Positions 17,222 through 25,991 of a DNA stretch of 64,000 nt are shown piece by piece. Every line of letters starts with the position of its first letter. Positions within the stretch are counted from its first letter, which is position 1. The position numbers and the translations under genes are program-made. Under the pieces are notes generated by a model. It had not been told where the DNA came from. It did not search any database and saw only the letters and a program-made list of their open reading frames with translations. The stretch is from Flavobacteriales bacterium UBA852 (GTDB lineage: Bacteria; Bacteroidota; Bacteroidia; Flavobacteriales_E; Vicingaceae). The stretch spans positions 1 to 64,000 of the forward strand of contig DBGO01000002.1 in assembly GCA_002295925.1 (NCBI GenBank), given 5' to 3'.

Positions 17222-19084
17222 CTATTCCAACTTATCCCCTCGCAATTTGCGAAATCTTTTTCGTGCTTCTTCGGCAAAAAGACTGTCTTTGTAATTAAAC
17301 AACAGTTGTTTGTAAAGCTCTTTAGCCCTTTCGGGGTTATTTAAAATACGTTCATTAAGCTCGGCTAATTTAAACAACGCTTTATCTGACAATAATCCGT
17401 AAGGATAGCGGTCAACCAATGTGGTTAACGCACTATCGGCTTTTTTCCATTGTTGTTGACGGGCGTACATTTCGTATCGTTTATACCAAACATCATCCAT
17501 AATGGGATGCGCCGGAAATTCCTCTTCAATTTTTTTTAACAAATATTCGGCACTGTCGTAACGATGTTGCAACGCATATAATTCTGCTTTGGCAAATAAC
17601 AACAAGGGTACTTCATTAGAATCCAGCCCAATATTTTCGGTAATAATAAGCGATAAAAACAAAGCATCATTGGCAATTAGTTTAGATGTGGAACCTTTCA
17701 GTACGTTCAGTTGCGCTTGTGCCCATCCAAAATCGCCGGCAAAATAAAATACTTTGGCATTTTTAAACTTTGCTTCCTCGCCCAAGCGGTCGTACTTAAA
17801 ATCTTTTTCTACTTGTTGATACAATAATGAAGCATTCCAAATATCGTTTTGCAACACATATAAATCGGCTAACAATATTTTCAGCCGCGCCCGGTCTTGT
17901 TTCGATAAACCGCCAAGATTCATCGCTTCTTCGGTTAGTTTTACGGCTTCATCCACTTGGTTGAGATAATATGCCTTTAAGTGAATATAATCTGTAATTA
18001 ACGGTAAAGTAGCTGCCGACTTGCCTAATTCCAACAACGTACTTTGATAGGTTTTATCCAAATCTTCCAAATCTTGTTGTGTGTAATTTGCCGATTGTGT
18101 TACCTTTTCTTTCAATGCCTTTACTTTTTCCATTTTGGCATTGATGTAATAATAGTTGTTCGCTCCTTTTTCGGTAATAATGTAATCAAAAAATTGAATA
18201 GCCGCATCGTACTGACGATTGGCAAGTGCCAATTTTCCCAAAGCATACATTCGGTTGCCGTTTTCTTTGTGTCGCTTATCCAAAGCTTTGGCTTGCAAAT
18301 ACGCCGCCGTAAAATTCTTTTCCTGCACGTAAACCCAAATCAGCAATTCGCTGTACACTTTTTTTGCCGGATTTTTTTGTATTTTTTCAACCAAAACTTT
18401 TTTCAATACATCGGCTTTTTCTCCCGATTCGTCATTTACCAATACTGTTTGCAAAATATTCTGAATGGTTGACAAATAAGACTCGTACTGTCCTAATATT
18501 GACACATACTCATTCATCATTTTTTCCGTATCGCCCATCAAACCGTAAAGCTCGGCCATTTCAAGGTTGTAAGGATAATTACCGTTCGAAATCTTTCGTC
18601 CTTTTTCGTAAGTTTTCAGAGCATAATCATACCGTTTAAAACGAATAAACTCCTTGGCTACTTCCACTACTTCGCTCGAATTGCTTTTCGACAGTTGTTT
18701 AATTGCCTCGTTAAATGTTTTTTCGGCTTTTTTGGCATCGCCGCTCTCATCATACAATTGTCCCAACTGCACCATATATTTAAGCGAATGCCACATACGG
18801 TACTGTTGCTTTATCAACTTTTCGGCCGATTTGTATTCGCCTAATTTTTTGTAACAATCCAATAATTTTTGGTAATAATTTTGATTGGTGGGTTCTTTAT
18901 CATACAACCCTTCAAAATAAACTGCCGCTTTGTCGTATTCTTTATTCAAATAAAACTGCTCGGCAAGTTGTTCCACCTGATTTTGCGACCAAGCAACCGT
19001 GGAAGTAAATAAAAGAAAGCTCAACGCCAACAATAAGTGTTTACTGTGCGTTGCTTTCTTCAATATGTGTAATAACTTTTTCAA
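17222..19084 (-). CDS. TPR-repeat periplasmic protein
   Basis: An exported protein of up to 620 residues made mostly of tetratricopeptide repeats: AEQFYLNKEYDKAAVYFEGL, YYQKLLDCYKKLGEYKSAEK, and later AELYALQHRYDSAEYLLKKI and FKLAELNERI. A signal peptide ends WSQ. There is no ATG near the N-terminus: the start is TTG at 19084, or TTG at 19063 (MKKATHSKHLLLALSFLLF...), which gives a more usual signal peptide. Either overlaps the end of the upstream lipoprotein gene, suggesting coupling. Likely a periplasmic scaffold; function unknown. Confidence 0.85.
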   Translation of the reverse strand: MKKLLHILKKATHSKHLLLALSFLLFTSTVAWSQNQVEQLAEQFYLNKEYDKAAVYFEGLYDKEPTNQNYYQKLLDCYKKLGEYKSAEKLIKQQYRMWHSLKYMVQLGQLYDESGDAKKAEKTFNEAIKQLSKSNSSEVVEVAKEFIRFKRYDYALKTYEKGRKISNGNYPYNLEMAELYGLMGDTEKMMNEYVSILGQYESYLSTIQNILQTVLVNDESGEKADVLKKVLVEKIQKNPAKKVYSELLIWVYVQEKNFTAAYLQAKALDKRHKENGNRMYALGKLALANRQYDAAIQFFDYIITEKGANNYYYINAKMEKVKALKEKVTQSANYTQQDLEDLDKTYQSTLLELGKSAATLPLITDYIHLKAYYLNQVDEAVKLTEEAMNLGGLSKQDRARLKILLADLYVLQNDIWNASLLYQQVEKDFKYDRLGEEAKFKNAKVFYFAGDFGWAQAQLNVLKGSTSKLIANDALFLSLIITENIGLDSNEVPLLLFAKAELYALQHRYDSAEYLLKKIEEEFPAHPIMDDVWYKRYEMYARQQQWKKADSALTTLVDRYPYGLLSDKALFKLAELNERILNNPERAKELYKQLLFNYKDSLFAEEARKRFRKLRGDKLE

Positions 19085-19595
19085 TCACCGGTTTTTTTTC
19101 ATCTATTTTATTGAGCACAAGATTTACGCCATTTACGGCACGCTCCACATTTTGCATAATCTCCAACGCTATGCGCATTTCGTTATTATAGTACGTATTA
19201 AACTGCTCGTCGGTCAACAAGCCGTTTTCAACATCCGCTTTCAAATCATTCAACTGCTTTTTCGAGGTATTTATTGCCTCCACAAATTCGGGATAATTCT
19301 CTTTATAAAACTGCAACGATTTCTTATAGCGCAAATATTCCGATATTTCAATAGCCGTAGCTTTATCAATGGTATCCTTTAAATGTGTATTCAAAAAATC
19401 GGCATCGCTGTTAATTTCTTCCAATTTTTGATTCACCAAATTCGCATCTACCGAAAGCAACATTTCTTCGGCTTCGTTGAGTGTAGTCAATAATGTATCA
19501 ATCGATTGAATTTTGGCTTGGTCGGCTTTCGAGGTGCACGATACCAAATAGCCAACCGTCATCAACAACAAAATATATCCTGTAATTTTTTTCAT
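19041..19595 (-). CDS. Coiled-coil lipoprotein, unknown function
   Basis: A 184-residue lipoprotein with signal peptide MKKITGYILLLMTVGYLVSC (lipobox LVSC). The rest is almost all charged helix (IQSIDTLLTTLNEAEEMLL, ISEYLRYKKSLQFYKENY), consistent with coiled coil. The frame stays open upstream to 19742 but that part is the GC-rich intergenic element and is not coding. It overlaps the TPR gene, so the pair probably acts together at the envelope. No family recognised. Confidence 0.8.
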   Translation of the reverse strand: MKKITGYILLLMTVGYLVSCTSKADQAKIQSIDTLLTTLNEAEEMLLSVDANLVNQKLEEINSDADFLNTHLKDTIDKATAIEISEYLRYKKSLQFYKENYPEFVEAINTSKKQLNDLKADVENGLLTDEQFNTYYNNEMRIALEIMQNVERAVNGVNLVLNKIDEKKPVIEKVITHIEESNAQ

Positions 19596-19615
19596 CTGTT
19601 TTAATTTTAGTCTTT

Positions 19616-19732
19616 GGGCGTGCCCTTTCGCCAAATAAGTTGGCTCAAGGTCGCGCTGCTTCGGGCTGCACGTTGTTTCGGCAATCCCCTCGCAAGCTCG
19701 GGGCAGTGCTAAACCCTTCGCATCGCTCACGC
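19616..19732. repeat. GC-rich structured intergenic element
   Basis: A 117-bp block, far richer in G and C than its surroundings, between serS and the lipoprotein gene. Its ends pair (GCGTG at 19618-19622 with CACGC at 19728-19732), and inside is CCCCTCGCAAGCTCGGGG, a hairpin-forming run. The bounded form GGGCGTGCCC ... CACGC resembles dispersed palindromic intergenic repeats I have seen in flavobacterial genomes. It could be a repeat, an RNA element or a terminator for serS. Family assignment is inference. Confidence 0.55.
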
Positions 19733-19745
19733 AAAAAATCAATTA

Positions 19746-21017
19746 TCAGTCAATCAATTCAAACCCGGTGTAAGGTACCAAAACTTTTGGAATTTTTATA
19801 CCCTCCGGAGTTTGGTTATTTTCCAGAATCGACGCCAAAATACGTGGCAATGCCAATGCACTGCCGTTTAAGGTGTGCGCCAAACGTGTTTTGCCTTCCT
19901 TATCTTTAAATCGTAATTTTAAACGGTTTGCCTGAAAAGTTTCAAAATTTGAAATAGAGCTTACTTCCAACCAACGCTTTTGCGCTGCCGAGTACACTTC
20001 CATATCATACGTCAATGCCGAAGTGAAACCCAAATCTCCGCCGCACAAACGCAACGTACGGAAAGGCAACTCCAACTGACGCAATAATCCTTTTACGTGT
20101 TCCACCATCTCGTTGAGCGTATCGTAGCTTTTATCCGGATGTTGAATTTGTACAATCTCCACTTTTTCAAACTGATGCAAGCGATTCAGTCCACGCACAT
20201 CTTTTCCGTAACTGCCTGCCTCACGTCTGAAACACGGCGAATAACCCACATTTTTTACCGGAAAATCATCTTCTTTCAAAATAACATCGCGGTAAATATT
20301 AGTAATTGGCACTTCTGCCGTTGGAATCAAATACAAATCATCTTCGCAAATATGATACATCTGCCCTTCTTTATCGGGCAATTGTCCTGTTCCATACCCC
20401 GAAGCTTCGTTTACCACAAACGGCGGAATTATTTCGGTATAACCGGCTTTTAGAGCTTCTTCCAAAAAGAAATTGATTAGTGCCCTTTGCAAACGGGCAC
20501 CCTTGCCAATGTACACCGGAAAACCTGCTCCGGTAATTTTGGCTCCCAACTCAAAATCAATTAAATTATATTTTGCTGCCAATTCCCAATGCGGCAAAGC
20601 ATCTTCGGGCAATTGTGGAATATCATTTTCGGTATCCACCACTTCGTTGTCTTGGTCAGAATTGCCGGCAGGCACTGACTGATGAGGGACATTAGGCACT
20701 TGATACAACAAATTGAGCAATTGATTTTCTATTTCTTGCAACTGTTGTTTTAGTATATTGGCTTGTTGCTTTAATGCGGCAGTTTTTTCTTTCAGCGCAT
20801 TGGCTTCAGCTGCTTTACCGCTTTTGAACAATTCACCTATTTGTTTAGCCAACTTGTTTGATTCGGCAAGAGTTTCGTCCAGTTGGGTTTGTGTTTTTTT
20901 ACGGATATTGTCGGTTTCAATAATTTGGTCGATAATTTCCAATTCGTTGAAATTTCTTTTTTTCAACCCCTCAATAACTTGTTCTTTATTTTCTCTAATA
21001 AAACTGACTTGTAGCAT
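19746..21017 (-). CDS. serS: Serine--tRNA ligase
   Basis: A 423-residue class II synthetase that charges tRNA-Ser. The N-terminal long helical arm (30-100; TQLDETLAESNKLAKQIGEL) binds the tRNA variable loop. Motif 2 (CFRREAGSYGKDVRGLNRLH, near residue 265) and motif 3 (NGSALALPRILASILENNQ, near 390) are complete. Full length for the family. ATG at 21017. Confidence 0.97.
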   Translation of the reverse strand: MLQVSFIRENKEQVIEGLKKRNFNELEIIDQIIETDNIRKKTQTQLDETLAESNKLAKQIGELFKSGKAAEANALKEKTAALKQQANILKQQLQEIENQLLNLLYQVPNVPHQSVPAGNSDQDNEVVDTENDIPQLPEDALPHWELAAKYNLIDFELGAKITGAGFPVYIGKGARLQRALINFFLEEALKAGYTEIIPPFVVNEASGYGTGQLPDKEGQMYHICEDDLYLIPTAEVPITNIYRDVILKEDDFPVKNVGYSPCFRREAGSYGKDVRGLNRLHQFEKVEIVQIQHPDKSYDTLNEMVEHVKGLLRQLELPFRTLRLCGGDLGFTSALTYDMEVYSAAQKRWLEVSSISNFETFQANRLKLRFKDKEGKTRLAHTLNGSALALPRILASILENNQTPEGIKIPKVLVPYTGFELID

Positions 21018-21201
21018 AGTTTTTTATCATTTTTTAACGATGCGAAAATACTATTTTTAGTTGAAGTAAACCACGAATTTTTGGGTGGAAATAAAAATTG
21101 CCCGGATAAAAATCAATGTTTATTAAAATGCCATATAAATGTGATGATATTGAATTATAATTTTTTATCGTAATTTTATCAACATAAGTTACAACAACAG
21201 A

Positions 21202-23118
21202 ATGAAACATTTATTAACTATACTGCTCTCATTTATTATATTCCATAATTTTGGTCAACAATTGTTTTATCAAGATGTACTTTATGGGGGTGTTACAGGG
21301 GCAGGTTTTTCAACTGGCGCCGCATCGGACACAACTTACAATATTATCCAGATACCTGCTGGCAGTTCCATAAAAAAAGCTTATTTAATTGCCGCAGTAC
21401 ACGGAACACCACCACCTACTCATATCATCTTAAATGGAAAAAATTATATTTTTAACAGCACAAATATTATAACTACAGGTTTTACCTCAATTAATACCAG
21501 TAATTTAACTTTTGTAAATTCCAGCACTCAAGCAATCGATATTACAAACGATATTGATTCATCCATTACCAGTTATGAAATGATAATATCACAACAATAT
21601 CAAAATGGATCATATGCTGCTTTTTATTTATATATTGTCTTTGAAAACCCTCTTTTTTCAAAAATCACATGTAATTTATTTTTAAACATACAAAATGTTT
21701 CTCCTTATAACATATACAATATATTTGGGCTTAATTCTATAAATAATATTAAACCGGTTGGTTTAGGTCTAATTATTTCAGATTTTTGTTCTACAACTTT
21801 TGTTCAAGATGGCTCATATATATATATAAATGACTCTCTTATAGGTCTTATTGGCGGACCAGATTCTAATTCATCTACATGGCATTGTGCTGCAACTTAC
21901 GCTAATTTCGCTCATTATAATGATACCTTATATGGGTTAAGCGATGACACTCCTGACAGTTTAATGAATAAAGCTGATGTTTTAGCAGACATTAAAAGTT
22001 ATGTTAACTATGGTGATACGACCATTAAAATTTCTCTTATAGAACAATCTCTTTTTGGACGTTACACAAATCCTTTATGGGCTTTAATGCTATCTTATTA
22101 CACCCCCTGCGATACATTCAGTACTTCGGCGTATGCCGTGCAAGATACCATTTGCTACGGTGACAGTGTGCAATTGTTTGCCTCGGGCGGGGTACAATAC
22201 AGTTGGTACGGAGCTTTTGGCGGGTTAAGTGATTCTGCCGTTGCCAATCCTATGGCTTCGCCGCCGCAAACTACCACCTACATTTGCACCATTACCAACG
22301 ACAGCGGCTGTGTAAAAACCGAACACGTAAAAGTGTATGTTATACCTCCTGTTGACAGCATTAAGGTTAAACCCACCCTTTGCGGAGAGCAAACCGGAAA
22401 AATTACCGCCGAGTTTAACGGTAATTATACTTTTACTTTACTCGACAGCAACAACCAAACGGTTGCCTCCAATACAACCGGTATTTTCTCCCAACTGCCT
22501 CAAGGAACCTATATCTTGCAAAGCCAAAACCAACAATGCACGTATTATGACACGCTTACTGTCGGCTACGTAAACCAGACCGTGGCTTCGTTTTGGCGCA
22601 ATCCTTACCAAGGCAAAGCACCGCTTACCGTAGAGTTTGGCAATCAATCGCAAATTGCCACCGATTTTGTTTGGTTGTTTCCCAATGATACGTTCTACAC
22701 ACCCAACCTCACGTACACCTTTGACACAGGTGGCGTTTATCCAGTTTGCCTGGTGGCTTACAACAATTATCCGCATTGCAGTGATACGGCGTGTTACACG
22801 TTTTTTGTTGAGGAAAACGCGTTGCTTGAAGTGCCCAATGTTTTTTCGCCCAATGGCGACGGTAAAAACGATTTTTTCACTTTGCAATTTTTCGATGCTG
22901 CAGGCATTTCGGCTATACAGGTGGATATTTTTAACCGCTGGGGACAAACCGTACATCAATTTTCTTGGCAAAACACTCCGCCCGCACACCTCAACGTTTG
23001 GAACGGTACCAACGCAAACGGCGAAAAACTCCCCGAAGGTACGTATTTTTATACAATAACTTACAACTTAAACGGTAAACCACTGAACCAAAAAGGAAGT
23101 GTAACTTTAGTGAGGTAA
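21202..23118 (+). CDS. T9SS type B secreted surface protein with PKD domain
   Basis: A 638-residue exported protein with a signal peptide ending FGQ. Residues 20-310 are unlike any family I know (LYGGVTGAGFSTGAASDTTY..., LWALMLSYYTPCD) and adhesin-like. Residues 310-395 are an Ig-like domain (DTICYGDSVQLFASGGVQYSW), about 470-540 a PKD domain (VEFGNQSQIATDFVWLF, YTFDTGGVYPVCLVAYN). The end is a gliding-motility-type (type B) sorting domain: VPNVFSPNGDGKNDFF, IFNRWGQTVH, LPEGTYFYTI. DNA of the first half is clearly more AT-rich than the second, so it may be a fusion of two sources. Monocistronic. Confidence 0.85.
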   Translation: MKHLLTILLSFIIFHNFGQQLFYQDVLYGGVTGAGFSTGAASDTTYNIIQIPAGSSIKKAYLIAAVHGTPPPTHIILNGKNYIFNSTNIITTGFTSINTSNLTFVNSSTQAIDITNDIDSSITSYEMIISQQYQNGSYAAFYLYIVFENPLFSKITCNLFLNIQNVSPYNIYNIFGLNSINNIKPVGLGLIISDFCSTTFVQDGSYIYINDSLIGLIGGPDSNSSTWHCAATYANFAHYNDTLYGLSDDTPDSLMNKADVLADIKSYVNYGDTTIKISLIEQSLFGRYTNPLWALMLSYYTPCDTFSTSAYAVQDTICYGDSVQLFASGGVQYSWYGAFGGLSDSAVANPMASPPQTTTYICTITNDSGCVKTEHVKVYVIPPVDSIKVKPTLCGEQTGKITAEFNGNYTFTLLDSNNQTVASNTTGIFSQLPQGTYILQSQNQQCTYYDTLTVGYVNQTVASFWRNPYQGKAPLTVEFGNQSQIATDFVWLFPNDTFYTPNLTYTFDTGGVYPVCLVAYNNYPHCSDTACYTFFVEENALLEVPNVFSPNGDGKNDFFTLQFFDAAGISAIQVDIFNRWGQTVHQFSWQNTPPAHLNVWNGTNANGEKLPEGTYFYTITYNLNGKPLNQKGSVTLVR

Positions 23119-23164
23119 ATTTTTGTTTTTCTATCAACTTTTGCTTAAATAACGTAAGTTTTGG

Positions 23165-23193
23165 AAAGCCCATCATTTAGAAAATGAGCTTTT
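23165..23193 (+). terminator. Weak hairpin after the T9SS type B gene
   Basis: AAAGC/GCTTT plus TCATTT/AAATGA pair around an AG loop with a CCA bulge, followed by TTTT. Possible terminator, imperfect. Confidence 0.35.
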
Positions 23194-23199
23194 GGCATT

Positions 23200-23560
23200 T
23201 TACTTTTTCTTTTCCATCGATGAAAAGAAACAAAAATCTAGTGTCTTCAAAAGGTCTTCCGAGAAATGAAAGATTATATCTAAAAACATTTCTCACCCGG
23301 ACTAGCGCATTATCATCTCTATTTGCAACCTCATTGCACGACTGCTTGAAGACACAAAAAATTATTGGCATCTTACAAATTTCATATTTCATAGTGGAAC
23401 AGAAACTTGTGAGCGGACTTGATGTTTTGGTTCTTTTGCATCAAGGTAAAAGAACAATAATAATTTTTCTTAAACAAAATTCACATTAAGGTAAGTTTTT
23501 CATTTTCTTTCAACTTAAAAGAAAAAAAGCGTTTTGCTTAAACAAAATTTCAACTCCATT
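23200..23560. repeat. Palindrome-rich noncoding block in a 560-bp gap
   Basis: The stretch from 23119 to 23679 has no credible gene. It holds three inverted repeats: TTTCTTTT/AAAAGAAA at 23206-23230 around a CATCGATG palindrome; GTGTCTTCAA (23241-23250) with TTGAAGACAC (23346-23355), a perfect 10-bp pair enclosing 95 bp; and GTTCTTTT/AAAAGAAC at 23430-23455. After that come A/T-rich runs. The pattern fits a decayed dispersed repeat or miniature element without a protein gene. Only one copy is in this window, so repetition is inferred. Confidence 0.5.
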
Positions 23561-23646
23561 CTGCTCAGAAAAAGTTTGCTGTTAAAAGATTATCTTAATT
23601 GTTGATAAAAACTGCGAAAATCACGTGGCAAACAGACAATCCTCTG

Positions 23647-23654
23647 TAAATTTG
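23647..23654 (+). promoter_or_regulatory. -7 promoter element of purL
   Basis: TAAATTTG, an exact TAnnTTTG match 25 bp before the purL ATG. No clear -33 TTG was seen. Confidence 0.55.
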
Positions 23655-23679
23655 CCTTTTTAAAATCGAATTTATCATT

Positions 23680-25935
23680 ATGAGCAACATGACCCAATCG
23701 GTAAACGTAACCGTTGAAACTGCCAAAGAATTAGGTTTATTACCCGAAGAATTTGAAAAAATAAAAGAAATTTTAGGTCGCACCCCCAACTTCACCGAAC
23801 TGAGCATTTTTTCGGTTATGTGGAGTGAACATTGTTCGTACAAGAACTCTATTTTGTGGCTAAAAAAATTACCAAAAAAAGGTCCGCACATGCTGGTAGA
23901 AGCCGGTGAAGAAAATGCCGGACTGGTAGATATTGGCGACGGTTTGGCTTGTGCTTTTAAAATTGAATCACACAATCACCCATCGGCTCTCGAACCTTAT
24001 CAAGGAGCGGCAACCGGTGTGGGCGGTATCAACCGCGATATTTTCACCATGGGCGCCCGTCCTGTTGCTCAATTAAACTCTTTACGTTTTGGCGACATAA
24101 ACAATGACCGCACAAAATGGTTACTGAAAGGTGTTGTTAAAGGAATTGGCGATTATGGCAATGCTTTTGGCGTGCCGGTTTTGGGTGGCGAAGTATTTTT
24201 TGACGAATGTTACAATACCAATCCGCTGGTGAATGCCATGAGTGTAGGTATTGTAAAAGTGGGTGAGCAAATTTCTGCCACATCAAAAGGAAAAGGCAAC
24301 CCGGTTTATATTGTGGGCTCGGCAACCGGTAAAGACGGAATTGCCGGTGCAGCTTTTGCTAGTAAAGATATTACCGAAGACTCCATGGACGACCTGCCGG
24401 CTGTTCAAGTGGGCGACCCGTTTCAAGAAAAATTATTGTTGGAAGCCACCATGGAATTGGCAAAAACCGATGCCGTTGTAGGAATGCAAGATATGGGTGC
24501 TGCGGGAATTACCTGTTCTACTTCTGAAATGTCAGCAGCGGGGCAACACGGTATGGTTATCGACTTATCAAAAGTGCCCACTCGCCAAGAAGATATGAAA
24601 GATTGGGAAATACTGCTTTCTGAGTCGCAAGAGCGTATGCTGGTAGTGGTAGAAAAGGGTAAAGAACAAATTGTAGAAGATATTTTCAATAAATGGGATT
24701 TGAATGTAGCTAAAATCGGTTATGTTACCGATGATGGACTTTTAAAATATTATATGAACGGAGAATTGGTTGCCGAACTGGAAGCCGACCCGTTGGTATT
24801 AGGCGGCGGTGCTCCGGTTTACGAACGAGAATACCGCGAACCTGCCTATTTTGCCGAAAGCAAAAAATTTGACATTAATTCTGTTGAAGAACCTAAAGAT
24901 TTAAAAGAAGTAGCCAAATTTTTATTGTCGCATCCGAATATTGCCTCAAAAAATTGGGTAATTCGACAATACGACACTATGGTGGGTACTGTTAATATGA
25001 GTACCAACAACCCTACCGATGCCGGAATTGTGAATCTTAAAGGGTTGAACAAAGCATTGGCTCTTACCGTAGATTGCAACGCCCGTTATGTATATGCCGA
25101 CCCTGAAAAAGGTACATCCATAGCTGTTGCCGAAGCGGCACGAAATATTGTTTGTTCGGGAGGAAAACCATCAGCAATAACCAACTGTTTGAATTTTGGT
25201 AATCCTTACAACCCTGAGGTTTATTGGCAATTTGTAGGCGCTATAAAAGGAATGAAAGCGGCTTGCGAAAAATTTGAAACGCCTGTTACCGGCGGGAATG
25301 TAAGTTTCTATAATCAATCGGATAAAAATGGCAATGTAGAAGCGGTATTCCCCACTCCAACTATCGGAATGATTGGTATTGTAGAAGACAAAAAACATAT
25401 TACCGGAACGGCGTTTAAGCAAGAGGGCGATTTGATTTTCTTATTAGGTGAATCGGTAAATGACATAAACTGCTCGGAATATTTGTATTCTTATCACGAT
25501 GTAAAATTATCGCCGGCACCTCATTTCGATTTGGATAAAGAATACCTGTTGCAAAACACTGTAAAAGCTTTGATAGAGAATGATTTAATCCATTCTGCCC
25601 ACGATTGTGCCGACGGCGGATTATTTGTTACCTTATTTGAAAGTGCCAAACCAAACGGTTTAGGGTTTGAAATTGCTTCGGACGATTCGGTACGAAAAGA
25701 TGCCTTTTTGTTTGGCGAAGCTCAAAGCCGTGTGGTAGTCAGTGTGCCACAAGAGAAACAAGAGCAGTTTATTGAATTGCTGTCTGCTTCGGATATAGAT
25801 TTCACTATGTTGGGAGCTGTTGGCGGAAAAGATTTAATTATTGACGGCGAAAATTTCGGCAGCATTGATGAATTAAGCGATATTTATGACAATGCGCTAA
25901 AATCGTATATTGAAGGAAAGAAATTTGAAAAATAA
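23680..25935 (+). CDS. purL: Phosphoribosylformylglycinamidine synthase subunit PurL
   Basis: A 751-residue FGAM synthase subunit for step four of purine synthesis: FGAR + Gln + ATP to FGAM. The length is that of the small PurL that works with separate PurS and PurQ (not in this window), not the 1300-residue fused form. Signatures: VMWSEHCSYKNS, IESHNHPSALEPYQGAATG (ATP/Mg), LNSLRFGDIN, SGGKPSAITNCLNFGNPYN, PVTGGNVSFYNQ and SAHDCADGGLFV. Monocistronic with its own promoter and terminator. Confidence 0.96.
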   Translation: MSNMTQSVNVTVETAKELGLLPEEFEKIKEILGRTPNFTELSIFSVMWSEHCSYKNSILWLKKLPKKGPHMLVEAGEENAGLVDIGDGLACAFKIESHNHPSALEPYQGAATGVGGINRDIFTMGARPVAQLNSLRFGDINNDRTKWLLKGVVKGIGDYGNAFGVPVLGGEVFFDECYNTNPLVNAMSVGIVKVGEQISATSKGKGNPVYIVGSATGKDGIAGAAFASKDITEDSMDDLPAVQVGDPFQEKLLLEATMELAKTDAVVGMQDMGAAGITCSTSEMSAAGQHGMVIDLSKVPTRQEDMKDWEILLSESQERMLVVVEKGKEQIVEDIFNKWDLNVAKIGYVTDDGLLKYYMNGELVAELEADPLVLGGGAPVYEREYREPAYFAESKKFDINSVEEPKDLKEVAKFLLSHPNIASKNWVIRQYDTMVGTVNMSTNNPTDAGIVNLKGLNKALALTVDCNARYVYADPEKGTSIAVAEAARNIVCSGGKPSAITNCLNFGNPYNPEVYWQFVGAIKGMKAACEKFETPVTGGNVSFYNQSDKNGNVEAVFPTPTIGMIGIVEDKKHITGTAFKQEGDLIFLLGESVNDINCSEYLYSYHDVKLSPAPHFDLDKEYLLQNTVKALIENDLIHSAHDCADGGLFVTLFESAKPNGLGFEIASDDSVRKDAFLFGEAQSRVVVSVPQEKQEQFIELLSASDIDFTMLGAVGGKDLIIDGENFGSIDELSDIYDNALKSYIEGKKFEK

Positions 25936-25953
25936 AGTCAAATAACAAAACAT

Positions 25954-25986
25954 AAAAATGCCGTTGGGGTTTCCGGCGGCATTTTT
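25954..25986 (+). terminator. Terminator after purL
   Basis: AAAAATGCCG and CGGCATTTTT form a 10-bp stem (loop TTGGGGTTTCCGG, which can add pairs). It ends 5 bp before the miaA ATG, so miaA transcription must start within or upstream of it. Confidence 0.85.
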
Positions 25987-25991
25987 CATTT

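Noticed and set aside
19596..19742. N-terminal extension of the coiled-coil lipoprotein (start at 19742)
   Set aside because: It begins with TTG, covers the GC-rich structured element, and would bury the signal peptide and lipobox that start at 19595.
21818..21832. ATATATATATA run as a possible replication or recombination site
   Set aside because: It lies inside the coding sequence of the AT-rich half of a surface protein and encodes a YIYIN stretch; no other origin features are near.
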